Shown: positions 32,711 to 42,331, counted from the stretch's first letter. The stretch is DNA of 64,000 bases from Candidatus Berkiella aquae (GCF_001431295.2 NZ_LKAJ02000003.1:1-64000); one strand, 5' to 3'. Program-made: numbers and translations. Notes: generated by a model not told the origin, from the sequence alone.

Positions 32711-32908
32711 ATGCATCCACAAAAATATATCTATGCTTTGTTGAATAATGGCTTTACTGAGCATTGGATAGCAAAAAAAGTCAAATTAGCACAATCCACT
32801 ATTCATCGAATTAAGGTGGGTGATGTTCGATCACCTCGATTCGATACGGTAGAAAAAATTAAAAAACTATATGAAAAACAATTAGAAACTGGTTCCAGCA
32901 ATGCTTAA
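32711..32908 (+). CDS. Small Cro-like HTH protein heading the tra operon
   Basis: A 65-residue HTH protein: LLNNGFTEHWIAKKVKLAQ then STIHRIKVGDVRSPRF. It has a GGGAG Shine-Dalgarno and sits 17 nt before the pilin gene, so it is probably transcribed with it and could repress or activate its own operon via the palindrome just upstream. It is the paralogue of the 77-residue protein at 32380; the recognition helix is conserved (QSTI-x-RI), which suggests both read a similar DNA site. Confidence 0.7.
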   Translation: MHPQKYIYALLNNGFTEHWIAKKVKLAQSTIHRIKVGDVRSPRFDTVEKIKKLYEKQLETGSSNA

Positions 32909-32924
32909 TGGTTCAGGAGTAATT

Positions 32925-33197
32925 ATGAAAAAGATTTCAATGTTTGCGATAGGGGCATTAACAGCCTTAGTGTTTGTTGATTGTTTTGCTGGCACGAGCG
33001 TTTCAGAGGCACTTAATCCGGTTAAAAAAGAGATCAACGATATGGTTGATTTTGGGCTAGTCATTGTATGGTTGGTAGGTGTATTTTGGGGTGTGGCTTG
33101 GAAAGGGTTCTTTCAATCCAACATTTTTGCAGCGGCCATTGGAATTATTATTCCTAGTATCTGTACAGCATTGGCGTTGATTCATAAGTTTGCTTGA
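32925..33197 (+). CDS. F-type pilin precursor TraA
   Basis: A 90-residue protein with a signal-like N-terminus (MKKISMFAIGALTALVFVD...), followed by a mature part of about 65 residues with two hydrophobic segments (VDFGLVIVWLVGVFWGVAW and IFAAAIGIIIPSICTALAL), the layout of TraA/VirB2 pilins. The frame extends to 32901, but AGGAG 6 nt before ATG 32925 marks the start. It opens the F-type assembly operon and directly precedes traL, as traA does in F. The symbol is left empty because traA is used here for the relaxase. Confidence 0.75.
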   Translation: MKKISMFAIGALTALVFVDCFAGTSVSEALNPVKKEINDMVDFGLVIVWLVGVFWGVAWKGFFQSNIFAAAIGIIIPSICTALALIHKFA

Positions 33198-33203
33198 GGC
33201 GAT

Positions 33204-33485
33204 ATGGATAGCAGCCTTTATAAGATCCCGCAATATTTAGACGAACCAGATAAAATATTCTTTTTTTATACGGATGAGCTGTTATTGGGATGTGTTGCAT
33301 TTTTTGTTTTTTACTTGTTATTCAATTGGATTATAGGCTGTGTTGCATTAGTGGTCAGTATACGTTTGAAGCACAAATACAGAAAAACACGCTGGGCAAA
33401 TATATTTCAATCATTCATATATTGGCACTTTCCCAGCAAAAGAAACAAAAATATACCGCCTTCATTTATTAGAGAATATCTATGA
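33204..33485 (+). CDS. traL: F-type T4SS protein TraL
   Basis: A 93-residue inner-membrane protein. It has the family opening YKIPQYLDEPDKIFFFYTDE, one or two hydrophobic stretches (LLLGCVAFFVFYLLFNWII, ALVVSI) and a basic tail. It is the VirB3-like part of the pilus assembly complex. GAGG precedes the ATG; the gene overlaps traE by 4 nt. Confidence 0.88.
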   Translation: MDSSLYKIPQYLDEPDKIFFFYTDELLLGCVAFFVFYLLFNWIIGCVALVVSIRLKHKYRKTRWANIFQSFIYWHFPSKRNKNIPPSFIREYL

Positions 33486-34051
33486 AGCTGACAGCCTACA
33501 CATTCCAACTCTCACAAACTAGAAGGCAAAGAGATTTACTGTTAATTGGGATAATCATTTCAATGGTGTTGAATGTGGGATTAGCGGGCTTATCATACAA
33601 ATTATCAGATCAGTATCGCATTGTGATTACTCCGCCTGTAATAGATGAATCATTTTGGATTGAGAATAGAAAAGTATCCTCTTCCTACTTGCAGCAAATG
33701 GCTGATTATTTTAGTCGTTTACTTTTGAATACCACGGCCGTGAGCGCTAATAGTCGTAGAGAAGCGGTGCTTAGCTTAGTTGATAATATGTCATACGCCA
33801 ATTTTCAACATTTACTTCTGGATGAAGAAGAGCAAATTAAGAAAAACAACTTTATAACCATGTTCACGCCAGCTCAATTTAATGTTGATGTTGAGCGATT
33901 GACAGTGGAAGTAATAGGGGAGTTATCTATTTTTCAGGGTAAGCAACAAGTTAAAAATAATCACAAAACATACAAACTCAAATTTTCTTTTTCAGGAAAA
34001 TCAGGAAAATTATTAGTGAAAGGCTTTGAAGATGTCACTAAAGAAGCTTAG
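33482..34051 (+). CDS. traE: F-type T4SS protein TraE
   Basis: A 189-residue VirB5/VirB8-position protein with an N-terminal membrane segment (LLLIGIIISMVLNVGLAGL, about 20-38) and a periplasmic domain, as in the TraE family. It contains the typical Y-x-Q-x-M-A-D-Y-F-like stretch YLQQMADYFSRLLLN. It starts within the traL stop (ATGA), and its end overlaps traK, so it belongs to the same polycistron. It takes part in pilus assembly at the inner membrane. Confidence 0.88.
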   Translation: MKLTAYTFQLSQTRRQRDLLLIGIIISMVLNVGLAGLSYKLSDQYRIVITPPVIDESFWIENRKVSSSYLQQMADYFSRLLLNTTAVSANSRREAVLSLVDNMSYANFQHLLLDEEEQIKKNNFITMFTPAQFNVDVERLTVEVIGELSIFQGKQQVKNNHKTYKLKFSFSGKSGKLLVKGFEDVTKEA

Positions 34052-34703
34052 TTTTTACGTGCTATCGATAATGCCAGCTTTAGCATGGAGTGGCCAGGAG
34101 ATTATTATTCCTAATAATGGGGAAGGGATGGCACAGATTGCAAGAACGTCTTTAAACAGAATTTACTTGAATGAAGATCATGTTGCTCAAATTACTTCTC
34201 TTAACGGGGAATTAGTGATCCAAAAAGATACAGAGAATGGTCAGTTTTTTGTAAAACCTACAGATGAACAAAGAGAAAACCCAATAGAAATTTTTATCTC
34301 AACTGAAAAGGGGAATCATTTTGCGCTTTCATTAAAACCCCTCACCGTAAAAGCTCAGAACATAGGAATATTGCTTGAACAACCAAAGCAAAAGATAAAT
34401 GATGAAAAGTTGATTACCTTAGTTAAAGAAATGAATGAACTAGATTTTTCTTCGAAACTCACCCAGGAACTTATACCAGAAGAAATATCTCATGTTGGAT
34501 CATTGCGGGTAGCAAAACGACAAACCATACGTGATGGAAAGCTGGTTGGTGAAGTATATGAGCTAAAAAATGAAAATAATGGGCAGATTTTAATTGATCA
34601 ACATCAGTATTGGAATGAAGGGGTGTTAGCTGTCGCTTTTGAAAAAGAGGTACTTAAAGAAGGAGAGACGACAAAACTCTTTATGGTTAAAAACTATGGA
34701 TAG
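34032..34703 (+). CDS. traK: F-type T4SS secretin-like protein TraK
   Basis: A 223-residue exported protein. A signal peptide covers about 1-21 (ends AWSG). The secretin-like N-domain segment includes NRIYLNEDHVAQITSLNGE and the FVKPTDE...IEIFIST strands seen in TraK/VirB9-position proteins of F systems. The nominal frame starts at TTG 34026; ATG 34032, inside the end of traE, is the real start. It should form the outer-membrane core with TraV and TraB. Confidence 0.85.
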   Translation: MSLKKLSFYVLSIMPALAWSGQEIIIPNNGEGMAQIARTSLNRIYLNEDHVAQITSLNGELVIQKDTENGQFFVKPTDEQRENPIEIFISTEKGNHFALSLKPLTVKAQNIGILLEQPKQKINDEKLITLVKEMNELDFSSKLTQELIPEEISHVGSLRVAKRQTIRDGKLVGEVYELKNENNGQILIDQHQYWNEGVLAVAFEKEVLKEGETTKLFMVKNYG

Positions 34704-35943
34704 CCAGGTGACGCCATCAAACCTAAAAGCAAAATTAGATCAAAATAGAAATTTGATTTTGGTTGTGGGGGGCCTAATTGCGTTTGTTTTCTTAGTTGTT
34801 TCGTATTATTTGGTTAAATTTAAATCAGCTAACGCTAATGATGAAGGTACAACTAAACAAACGATCAAAGTAAGTGCATTAAGTGATGACATTAGTGACA
34901 GTTCAATTGCTCTTCAACGATTAGAGAAGAAAATTGATGAATATGAAAAAAAGGTAAATCAACAAGAATTGGTTAATCAGGATCCGGAATTGCAAGAATC
35001 AAATCGAACGATCAGCGATCTTGAAGAAAAGATACGAGCACTTGAAGAAAAGATTGAAAATATAGGTACATATGAGCAAGAAATGGGTGCGCACGCAAAA
35101 GCAAACTCCTGGCATGAAGCTAAAAAAACAATAGAGCCTACGGTTTTTCCTTCTATGGATGGATATAATGCTCATGATAACGGATATCAAATGATAAGTG
35201 ATCAGTATCAAGCTAATCCTATGCCGGTTGGCATTAATATTGAAAATTTTAAGAGTTCTGCAACGAAATCTAAAAAAGCAACCAACTATATTCCAGCAGG
35301 AACCTATGTAAAAGCATTGCTTATTCAAGGGATAGATGCTTCAGCTTCAATTTCATCTCAGTCTGATCCTCGGCCAGTGTTAATGCGCCTTGTCTCGAAT
35401 GGTAGCTTACCTAATGAAGTTTCTACTCATATTGAAGATTGCAGAATCATTGGGGCAGCTTATGGCGACATTTCAAGTGAACGTGCCTTTGTTCGTTTAG
35501 AAAGCATGAGTTGCACTTTAAAGTCTAAAGATATTCTTGAAAACATTGTAGATGGTTATGTGGTTGGTGAGGATGGCAAAGCGGGTATTCGTGGTGTTGT
35601 TGTACGTCGGGAAAAAGATTTATTAGCCAACAGCTTTTTAAGTGGTTTGGCATCAGGTTTTGGTTCAGGTTTGTCAGAATCATTTGAACGGGATCTGGTT
35701 TCCCCATTAGGCGTTGTGACGGAAACACGCAGTTCTGATGTCTTTAAAAAAGGGGCAGCAGAAGGTGTCAGTAATTCGTTTGACAGGCTTTCAAAATACT
35801 ACATAGAGCGCGCCGAGCAATTTCAGCCAGTGATCCAGATCTCAGCTGGGAGGGAGGTCGATGTCGTATTTAAGAAAGGATTTCACTTACAGGAAGGATC
35901 ACAGCCTATACAGTTAGCGCAAGATGAATGGAGACGATCATGA
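34696..35943 (+). CDS. traB: F-type T4SS protein TraB (VirB10-like)
   Basis: A 415-residue protein. It has one membrane helix near the N-terminus (LILVVGGLIAFVFLVVSYYL), a periplasmic coiled coil (SSIALQRLEKKIDEYEKKV...), and a C-terminal VirB10-like beta domain with YIPAGTYVKALLIQG, PVLMRLVSNGSLPNE and SVSN-like motifs. It spans the envelope and joins the inner-membrane motor to the TraK/TraV core. The frame runs from 34639, but ATG 34696 overlaps the traK stop by 8 nt and starts at the natural MDSQ. F TraB is somewhat longer (475 residues). Confidence 0.88.
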   Translation: MDSQVTPSNLKAKLDQNRNLILVVGGLIAFVFLVVSYYLVKFKSANANDEGTTKQTIKVSALSDDISDSSIALQRLEKKIDEYEKKVNQQELVNQDPELQESNRTISDLEEKIRALEEKIENIGTYEQEMGAHAKANSWHEAKKTIEPTVFPSMDGYNAHDNGYQMISDQYQANPMPVGINIENFKSSATKSKKATNYIPAGTYVKALLIQGIDASASISSQSDPRPVLMRLVSNGSLPNEVSTHIEDCRIIGAAYGDISSERAFVRLESMSCTLKSKDILENIVDGYVVGEDGKAGIRGVVVRREKDLLANSFLSGLASGFGSGLSESFERDLVSPLGVVTETRSSDVFKKGAAEGVSNSFDRLSKYYIERAEQFQPVIQISAGREVDVVFKKGFHLQEGSQPIQLAQDEWRRS

Positions 35944-36212
35944 AGTGGTGTTTAATCTTATTTTTAATCTGCCTGACAACAGGATGTGCGAGTTTTAATA
36001 GTGAGTTTGATTGTCCAGCTGCAAAAGGAATGGGATGCAAACGCTTATCGGCAATCAATGAAGAATATAATGAGAAAAAAGGGTTGCCTAACGATAATTT
36101 ATCGCAGAATACGATTTATGCCAAAAGTGATCATATTGATGTGTATTTAGATGGATATCATGATGAGAATAATGTTTATCATCATCCACGAAAAGTCACC
36201 ATTAAGACCTAA
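35940..36212 (+). CDS. traV: F-type T4SS lipoprotein TraV
   Basis: A 90-residue lipoprotein. The signal MKWCLILFLICLTTGC has a lipobox ending at Cys-16, followed by SFNSEFDCPAAKGMGCKRL, the two-Cys motif of TraV. It is short compared with F TraV (171 residues); the C-terminal part is reduced. ATG 35940 overlaps the traB TGA and has GGAG 8 nt upstream; an earlier in-frame ATG at 35928 is less likely. It anchors the core in the outer membrane. Confidence 0.85.
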   Translation: MKWCLILFLICLTTGCASFNSEFDCPAAKGMGCKRLSAINEEYNEKKGLPNDNLSQNTIYAKSDHIDVYLDGYHDENNVYHHPRKVTIKT

Positions 36213-36214
36213 GT

Positions 36215-38686
36215 ATGACCATGTTAGATCAAGCAAAATCATGGATTAAAAAGGCTTTTGAAACTGGTGGAGCGGTTAAAGTTTCGCCAACATTTCGGGA
36301 GTTACAAAATTATCTCTCACAACATTCTTTGGGTGAAATATTGCCTTATCGGTTATATGATGAGCATGAACAATTATATTTTAATGATGGTACACAAGGT
36401 TTTGTATTCGAAGCGGCTCCTTTAGTTGGCGCAACGGAGCAAACTATTAATTTATTGACAAATATTATTAATCACCTGCTTCCTGAAGGCTCAAGCATCC
36501 AGTTTTTACTATATGCATCTCCCAAAATTGCAGGATATTTAAATTCATGGTCATCCTATAGAGCTGAAAGAGGGGAGCGCTTTGCTCAATTAGCGCAAGA
36601 GCGTGTAAAGTTTCTTTCTAAAGGTGCCAGGGGTAGCTTGTTTAAAGCCAGTGATTGTCCCGTTAGAAATTTTCGTTTGATTATTAGCATAACGCTTGAT
36701 GAAAAGAAAACCATATTAGAAGTTAATCAATTAAAAGATAGTATAAAGCGTTCTTTTAAAAGTTTAAATCTTCATACTGAGAACTTACAGCCTGAATACT
36801 TAATTCAATTGGTGGGTGAGTTGTTTTGTCCCGATTTGTCTGCTGAATCTAGGAAATTAGCATGGCGTAAAAATGATTATATCAATCAACAATGCGCTTT
36901 TCATGATACTTCTCTTCAAGTAACACCACAAGGAATGATAGTAAATGAGGGTGAAACAGAAATTCGTGTTTATTCAGTAGCTAAATTTCCTGATAGCTGG
37001 CCGCAGTGGGCGATGCAAAGTTTAATTGGTGATCTATTTTTAGAAACTCAACGTAATCGATGCCCGTTTTTTCTTTCATTATCGGTGCATATCCCGTATC
37101 AAGCCTATGAGAGTTCGCAAGCAGCCATGAAATCGATGCGTATAAATCGGATTATGAACTCACCGGCAGTGAAATATGTGCCAGAGATAGCACAAATCGC
37201 TCAAGAGCGTCGATATATCATCGATATGCTAAACAAAAATGGCAGACTTGTTAAGTTATCATTCCAAATTGGTTTGATTAGTGAACCTGAGCAAGTTGTA
37301 AAGGATGAGTCTGTCTTAGAAAGTTTATTTATAAGCCAAGGATGGCACTTATATCGGCATCGTTACGTTCATGTCCCTATGCTATATGCATGTTTACCTA
37401 TGACTCAAGATAAAGCGCTATTTAACACGCTACAGCGCTTTGGTGTCGTACATACTCAGCCTGCCCATGTGGTTGCCAATGTAGCGCCATTGCAGGGTGA
37501 GTTAAAGGGCATGACTGTGCCTAGATTGATGTTAACAGGAAGGAGGGGGCAGCTATTTTGGTTTGATCCTTTTTCAAATGATTCAGGAAACTACAACGTC
37601 TGTGTTACTGGGAAATCAGGCTCAGGAAAATCCGTTTTTATGCAGGAGTTGGCTGCGAGTATTGTTGGCTCGGGTGGTAGGTTATGGGTTATTGATGTGG
37701 GGCGTAGTTATGAGAAAACATGTAAGCTGCTAGGTGGAGAATTTGTTGAATTTTCGATAGACAAAGAAATTTGTTTAAACCCTTTCACGCATATTCAAGA
37801 ATTGGACGAAGATCAACTTTCATTATTAAAACCCATTGTTGAACAAATGGTTGCGCCTCATGATCCGATTTCTGATATCGACAGAGTATTACTTGAAGAG
37901 GCAATCCAGCAAACGTGGGCACAATTTCGAAACCATAATAGCATAACAGAACTCTCAAAATGGCTGCATAATCATTCTGATTTACGCGCAAATGATCTAG
38001 GTAAACGTTTATACCCTTACACCGAGAAAGGGATGTATGGACGCTATTTTAATGGCAAGGCAAATATTTCATTTGAAAATCCATTTTTGGTGATGGAACT
38101 AGAAGAATTAAAAAACAAAGGTGATATGCAATCTATCGTTTTAATGCTTATCATTTTCCAGATCACCAATACGATTTATGCAGGTAATAGAGAAACCAAA
38201 AATGCTTGTATTATCGATGAAGCATGGCAACTTTTGAACGGGGAAAAGATAAAAGTATTTATTGAAAAAATGGCCAGAACAGCCAGAAAGTATAATGCTT
38301 CAATCATTACTGGAACGCAATCGATTCAAGATTATTTCGAAAATTCAGCAGCGCAAGCGGTCTATAATAACTCAGATTATACCATTATCATGATGCAAAA
38401 GGAGGGTGTGATCGAGAAGCTGGTTAAGGAAGAGAAGTTATCCTTAGAGCCGCATATGGAAAGGCTAATAAAGAGCCTTCGAATGAGTGAAGGCGAGTAC
38501 GCTGATATATTCATTCGAGCGCCAAATTGGTACACCGTTGCCCAGCTTATCTTAGATGATTTTACTTTGGCTTTATATTCGACCAAAGGCGATGAATTTT
38601 CAGCTGTGCAGCAACTGCAAAAGCAAGGATATTCGCTTATTGATGCGGTTAGAACCGTTGCAAAAGAGAAATTTCATGGTCGTTAA
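36215..38686 (+). CDS. traC: F-type T4SS ATPase TraC (VirB4-like)
   Basis: An 823-residue VirB4-family motor that powers pilus assembly and transfer. The N-terminal half is the TraC-type domain. The ATPase half has Walker A GKSGSGKS (about 466-473), a second region LWVIDVGRSYE, and Walker B ACIIDEAWQLL (about 664-674), followed by RKYNASIITGTQSIQDY. The length matches F TraC (875). The start is close to the traV stop (2 nt). Confidence 0.94.
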   Translation: MTMLDQAKSWIKKAFETGGAVKVSPTFRELQNYLSQHSLGEILPYRLYDEHEQLYFNDGTQGFVFEAAPLVGATEQTINLLTNIINHLLPEGSSIQFLLYASPKIAGYLNSWSSYRAERGERFAQLAQERVKFLSKGARGSLFKASDCPVRNFRLIISITLDEKKTILEVNQLKDSIKRSFKSLNLHTENLQPEYLIQLVGELFCPDLSAESRKLAWRKNDYINQQCAFHDTSLQVTPQGMIVNEGETEIRVYSVAKFPDSWPQWAMQSLIGDLFLETQRNRCPFFLSLSVHIPYQAYESSQAAMKSMRINRIMNSPAVKYVPEIAQIAQERRYIIDMLNKNGRLVKLSFQIGLISEPEQVVKDESVLESLFISQGWHLYRHRYVHVPMLYACLPMTQDKALFNTLQRFGVVHTQPAHVVANVAPLQGELKGMTVPRLMLTGRRGQLFWFDPFSNDSGNYNVCVTGKSGSGKSVFMQELAASIVGSGGRLWVIDVGRSYEKTCKLLGGEFVEFSIDKEICLNPFTHIQELDEDQLSLLKPIVEQMVAPHDPISDIDRVLLEEAIQQTWAQFRNHNSITELSKWLHNHSDLRANDLGKRLYPYTEKGMYGRYFNGKANISFENPFLVMELEELKNKGDMQSIVLMLIIFQITNTIYAGNRETKNACIIDEAWQLLNGEKIKVFIEKMARTARKYNASIITGTQSIQDYFENSAAQAVYNNSDYTIIMMQKEGVIEKLVKEEKLSLEPHMERLIKSLRMSEGEYADIFIRAPNWYTVAQLILDDFTLALYSTKGDEFSAVQQLQKQGYSLIDAVRTVAKEKFHGR

Positions 38687-39275
38687 AACTATATTAGGGT
38701 TTTATTTGTTTACCATGCCAGTATATGCATTGGATTTAGGTTCTTTTGGTAAAACTTATCCGATTAGAGAGTTTCCTGCCGATAAATTAATTGAAAATAA
38801 GATTAATAGCGTTAATAAAGATGAAAGAATTAGGTTAGAAAATCAATTTTTAGAGATAACCAAGAGCAAGATCAGTCGACCAACTGCTACTCAGCTGCCA
38901 GTTGTTACAAAAAACAATAGCCGTTTATTTAATCCAGCTGTTTATTTTGAAAATTCAGTAAAAGATCATCAACAGAATGAAGTCATTAAAGCAGGCCAAC
39001 ATGTCAACCCATTAGATTTTGTTAGCTTGACTACGCCACTCGTTTTTTTTGATAGCGATGATTCTATTCAAAAAGAATGGGTGAAGGGCCATTATAAAAA
39101 TGCCATTTTGATTTTAGTGAAGGGTGAGCCCTTAAAAGTACAAGAAGAATTTCAAAAGAAAGTCTATTTTGATCAACATGGGAAATTTATAACGCGATTT
39201 TCATTAAAAGCTGTTCCAAGCGTTATTACACAGGATGGTAAATTCTTAAGGATCCAAGAATGCGTACCTTCCTGA
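38676..39275 (+). CDS. traW: F-type T4SS periplasmic protein TraW
   Basis: A 199-residue periplasmic protein with a signal peptide (LGFYLFTMPVYA). The mature N-terminus, LDLGSFGKTYPIREFPADK, is diagnostic of TraW (L-G-x-x-G-x-x-Y-P-I-x-E). The segment DDSIQKEWVKG and the end VYFDQHGKFITRF resemble family motifs. The long frame starts at 38556, but ATG 38676, overlapping the traC stop by 11 nt, is the real start. There is no separate trbI between traC and traW. Confidence 0.88.
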   Translation: MVVKTILGFYLFTMPVYALDLGSFGKTYPIREFPADKLIENKINSVNKDERIRLENQFLEITKSKISRPTATQLPVVTKNNSRLFNPAVYFENSVKDHQQNEVIKAGQHVNPLDFVSLTTPLVFFDSDDSIQKEWVKGHYKNAILILVKGEPLKVQEEFQKKVYFDQHGKFITRFSLKAVPSVITQDGKFLRIQECVPS

Positions 39276-40228
39276 TGGTAGTTATCATTACTTTAGGGCA
39301 TTGTTCAATAGGGATGGCTGGTACGATCTGTCAGGGAAGATTTTTAAATCCTATTACGGATATTGCTTGGAGATGCATGTTCCCTTTAACCATAGGTAAT
39401 GTGCCGGTTTCAAAAGGGAAGAACCCTGATACAGCTAATCCTAAATCACCCATTTGCACCTGTTCAAATCCCATTCCACGCGTTGGTCTAAGTATTGGCT
39501 TTTGGGAGCCCGTACAAATTGTAGACGTGACTCGCACACCGCTTTGTTTTGTCAGCATGGGGGGATTGCAGCTTTCTGCCCCTGCGAAAGGGGGGCAAAT
39601 GGGGCCATCCCTAAATGGTAGTAATAAACAAAGCCAATATCATTTGCATTGGTACGATTATCCCTTGTTAAAGCTACTAGAAATCTTGGTTGATGGTGGC
39701 TGTGTTGAAAATTCAGATTTTGATGTTGCGTATTTAACAGAATTTGATCCTACTTGGCAGAACGAGACGCTGAGTATTGTTTTGAACCCAGAAGCTATTC
39801 TATTCGGAAATATTGCCGCACAAGCAGCTTGCAGTGCCGATGCTTTGGCTGCAACAGCTCATACCGGTATTGATGCTTTGTTTTGGTGCGCAGGCAGTCA
39901 AGGTAGTGTTTATCCCTTTACTTCGTACACGGCAAATCATTACGGTGGCGTGGCAGCGAGTACATCATTAGTTGAAAAGATGACCTACAAAATGCATAGA
40001 GAACTCTTATTGTGGGGTACGGTTGGACAAGAGGGGTTGTGTGGTAAATACCCGATGCCAATTTGGAAAAAATCCCAATATCGATATCAGATGGCTTATC
40101 CAGTAGCAAGTCAATGCCATCCTTACGGAAGAAGCACGGTTTTATGGGAATCTGGCAAGGAATATCCAGTCAAAGGGGAGGATTTTGCCTATGTGGTGTG
40201 GCGTAAGCGACATTGCTGTGCGTTGTAA
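39260..40228 (+). CDS. traU: F-type T4SS protein TraU
   Basis: A 322-residue exported protein with a signal peptide (to about 20) and the family-defining CQGRFLNPITDIAWRCMFP and CTCSNPIPRVGLSIGFWEP. It is Cys-rich, like F TraU (330 residues). It is needed for DNA transfer and pilus function in the periplasm. It overlaps traW by 16 nt and TrbC by 38 nt. Confidence 0.94.
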   Translation: MRTFLMVVIITLGHCSIGMAGTICQGRFLNPITDIAWRCMFPLTIGNVPVSKGKNPDTANPKSPICTCSNPIPRVGLSIGFWEPVQIVDVTRTPLCFVSMGGLQLSAPAKGGQMGPSLNGSNKQSQYHLHWYDYPLLKLLEILVDGGCVENSDFDVAYLTEFDPTWQNETLSIVLNPEAILFGNIAAQAACSADALAATAHTGIDALFWCAGSQGSVYPFTSYTANHYGGVAASTSLVEKMTYKMHRELLLWGTVGQEGLCGKYPMPIWKKSQYRYQMAYPVASQCHPYGRSTVLWESGKEYPVKGEDFAYVVWRKRHCCAL

Positions 40229-40628
40229 ACTATTTGTTTTAATTATGATGATGTCAAACAGTTGTTTTGCACATGTTGCGAAAGTATTTATATCTTTTTC
40301 GATGCCAGAAATGAGTATTAGGCAATGGCTTCAGCAAGCTGAAAAAGTACATGCGCAAGTGTATTTGCGAGGATTTGTCGATAACTCATTTAAGAAAACA
40401 ATAAATCAAGCAACGTTGGTTATTAAAGATAATTCGCAAGGCTTTTTGTTAGATCCCAAAGAATTTGAGAGGTATAAAATCGAAAAAGTACCTGCCGTTG
40501 TTTTTGTTGATGATAATCAAGAGTCTATAACAGTGTACGGGGATGTTGGGTTGTTACCAGCGGCTCAATTAGCAGCAACACGTGCTGAATCAAAAGCAGC
40601 AAAAGAAGTAATTGAAAAACTTACATAA
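40191..40628 (+). CDS. trbC: F-type T4SS protein TrbC
   Basis: A 145-residue exported protein. The family core KVFISFSMPEMSIRQWLQQA (about 32-51), VYLRGFVDNSF and IEKVPAVVFVDDN is typical of F-type TrbC (a thioredoxin-like fold without CXXC), which works with TraW in pilus assembly. GGGGAGG lies about 9 nt before ATG 40191; an earlier in-frame TTG (40185) is less likely. It overlaps the end of traU. Confidence 0.88.
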   Translation: MWCGVSDIAVRCKLFVLIMMMSNSCFAHVAKVFISFSMPEMSIRQWLQQAEKVHAQVYLRGFVDNSFKKTINQATLVIKDNSQGFLLDPKEFERYKIEKVPAVVFVDDNQESITVYGDVGLLPAAQLAATRAESKAAKEVIEKLT

Positions 40629-42331
40629 TGAAAAAACAGATATTATTAGCATTTATTATGATGACAAATATGACCCAAGCAAACGCATTGCAAAGTTCTC
40701 AGAAAACTGTGAATGAATTAGGCATATTCTTGACATCAAACCACACTCAGGCAGAAGAATATGCAAGAGAGCTGCAAGAAAAGAATCCCTTTAGAGCGCC
40801 AGATGAAAAGTCATTGTCTGAAAAAGGTATAACTGAATTTCAAAACCAAGAAATAGGTCAATTTGTCAATCAACAAAGATTTCAAAATCCAGCGTGGGTT
40901 ATTGGCGATAAAGATAGATTATGGGAAAGAGAGCAAGGGAACTTAAGTTGTCATCTGTCTTATCATCAGGAAACTTGTATAGAAGATACCCAAGTTATGG
41001 ATGGCTGTATTGAATATTTGATGGTTGATGTTGAGCAACCTTCCAAAGAAACATTTGATCTAGAAATTTATACTTCCAGTTATGCAGAAAAGAAGACTAC
41101 ATTTTACATTGATCTCAAAAAAGGCATCTTGACTGCCCAAAATGATGCTAATAGTGCTCATGGCTGGAGTAATCCGCCTTTAGCATCATATGATTGTCAA
41201 AGACTTAGTTTTGCGCATGTAGGATATAGTGCATTTTATGATGCGACAATTGGTGGAAGCTTCCAAACAGAAGATGTTGTTTATGATGCACCCACAACGC
41301 CGACATGTTCAAATGGCTTAACAACTTCCTTTAGCATTAGCCAAACTCATCACAAGAAGAATAAATGGAAAAATAGGGGAGTAAAGCATTTATTCAAAGT
41401 AACATACCTGCCACCTTTAGTTTTGCATGATCATTGGACTCAAAATTGTATGAGCAAAGTTAAGGCACCAAAAGGTTGTAATTCAAATAGCATTTGTCTT
41501 GAAGGTCCCAGTAAGAAAAATATAAGCGGCGTTGAAGTTTTGCGAGACTGTTGGAAGCGAAAGATAGTGTTTCATTGTTCACCATCAGTTTCGCAATGCC
41601 AGGCTTTAAGGGCTAAAGGTTGTGAGCAAGTAAAAATCGAATGTATTAAAAAAGAAGACGATATGGGATGCACCCAGCAAGAGATCACTTTCAAATGCCC
41701 AAAATCAAGTTGTGCAACTAAGAAAGAACACATAGACGCCTATTGCAAGGAGGGCGATTGCTTTGGACCCCAACAGGAGGCTCTAGGAAGCTTTGAAGAA
41801 GCGATTTCTCATTTAACTGGGGTTACTGCTGCTGGGCATGATGTGAATACAAACCAAATCTTTAAAGGGCAGGCAATGGCTTGCCGTAAATTTGGCATTG
41901 AGTTTAGCAACTGTTGCCAAGATAAGGGCTGGGGCCAGGATTTACATTTAACGTCATGTAAGGAAGAAGAAAAGCTATTAGGGATGGCAAAGGAGGCTAA
42001 ACGCGTAATTGAAGTAGGAGAGTATTGTGATTCGAAAATAGTTGGTGAATGTGTTGAAAAGAAAAAAAGTTACTGTGTTTATCCTTCTAAACTTGCGAGA
42101 ATAATCCAGCAAGGTGCTATAAATCAGTTGGGAAGATCGCTTGGTGAGCCAGACAATCCTGTATGTTTACCGCTAACCCCGCAAGATTTACAGACCCTTG
42201 ATTGGAATAAAATAGATTTTTCTGAGATTTATGTAGAGATCAGAAACAAGACTATACTGCCAAATGAACAGGATTTGTCTAAAAAAATTCACCAAGCAGT
42301 TAATTCGCATTTGATTAAGGAAAATGAATGA
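40628..42331 (+). CDS. traN: F-type mating-pair stabilisation protein TraN
   Basis: A 567-residue secreted, very Cys-rich protein that in F sits in the outer membrane and grips the recipient. It has a signal peptide (to about 21), many paired Cys (CHLSYHQETC, CQALRAKGCEQVKIEC), a C-terminal FCDSK/CVEKK region and the family segment ACRKFGIEFSNCCQDKGWG. The start shares its A with the TAA stop of trbC. It is similar in length to F TraN (602). Confidence 0.92.
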   Translation: MKKQILLAFIMMTNMTQANALQSSQKTVNELGIFLTSNHTQAEEYARELQEKNPFRAPDEKSLSEKGITEFQNQEIGQFVNQQRFQNPAWVIGDKDRLWEREQGNLSCHLSYHQETCIEDTQVMDGCIEYLMVDVEQPSKETFDLEIYTSSYAEKKTTFYIDLKKGILTAQNDANSAHGWSNPPLASYDCQRLSFAHVGYSAFYDATIGGSFQTEDVVYDAPTTPTCSNGLTTSFSISQTHHKKNKWKNRGVKHLFKVTYLPPLVLHDHWTQNCMSKVKAPKGCNSNSICLEGPSKKNISGVEVLRDCWKRKIVFHCSPSVSQCQALRAKGCEQVKIECIKKEDDMGCTQQEITFKCPKSSCATKKEHIDAYCKEGDCFGPQQEALGSFEEAISHLTGVTAAGHDVNTNQIFKGQAMACRKFGIEFSNCCQDKGWGQDLHLTSCKEEEKLLGMAKEAKRVIEVGEYCDSKIVGECVEKKKSYCVYPSKLARIIQQGAINQLGRSLGEPDNPVCLPLTPQDLQTLDWNKIDFSEIYVEIRNKTILPNEQDLSKKIHQAVNSHLIKENE

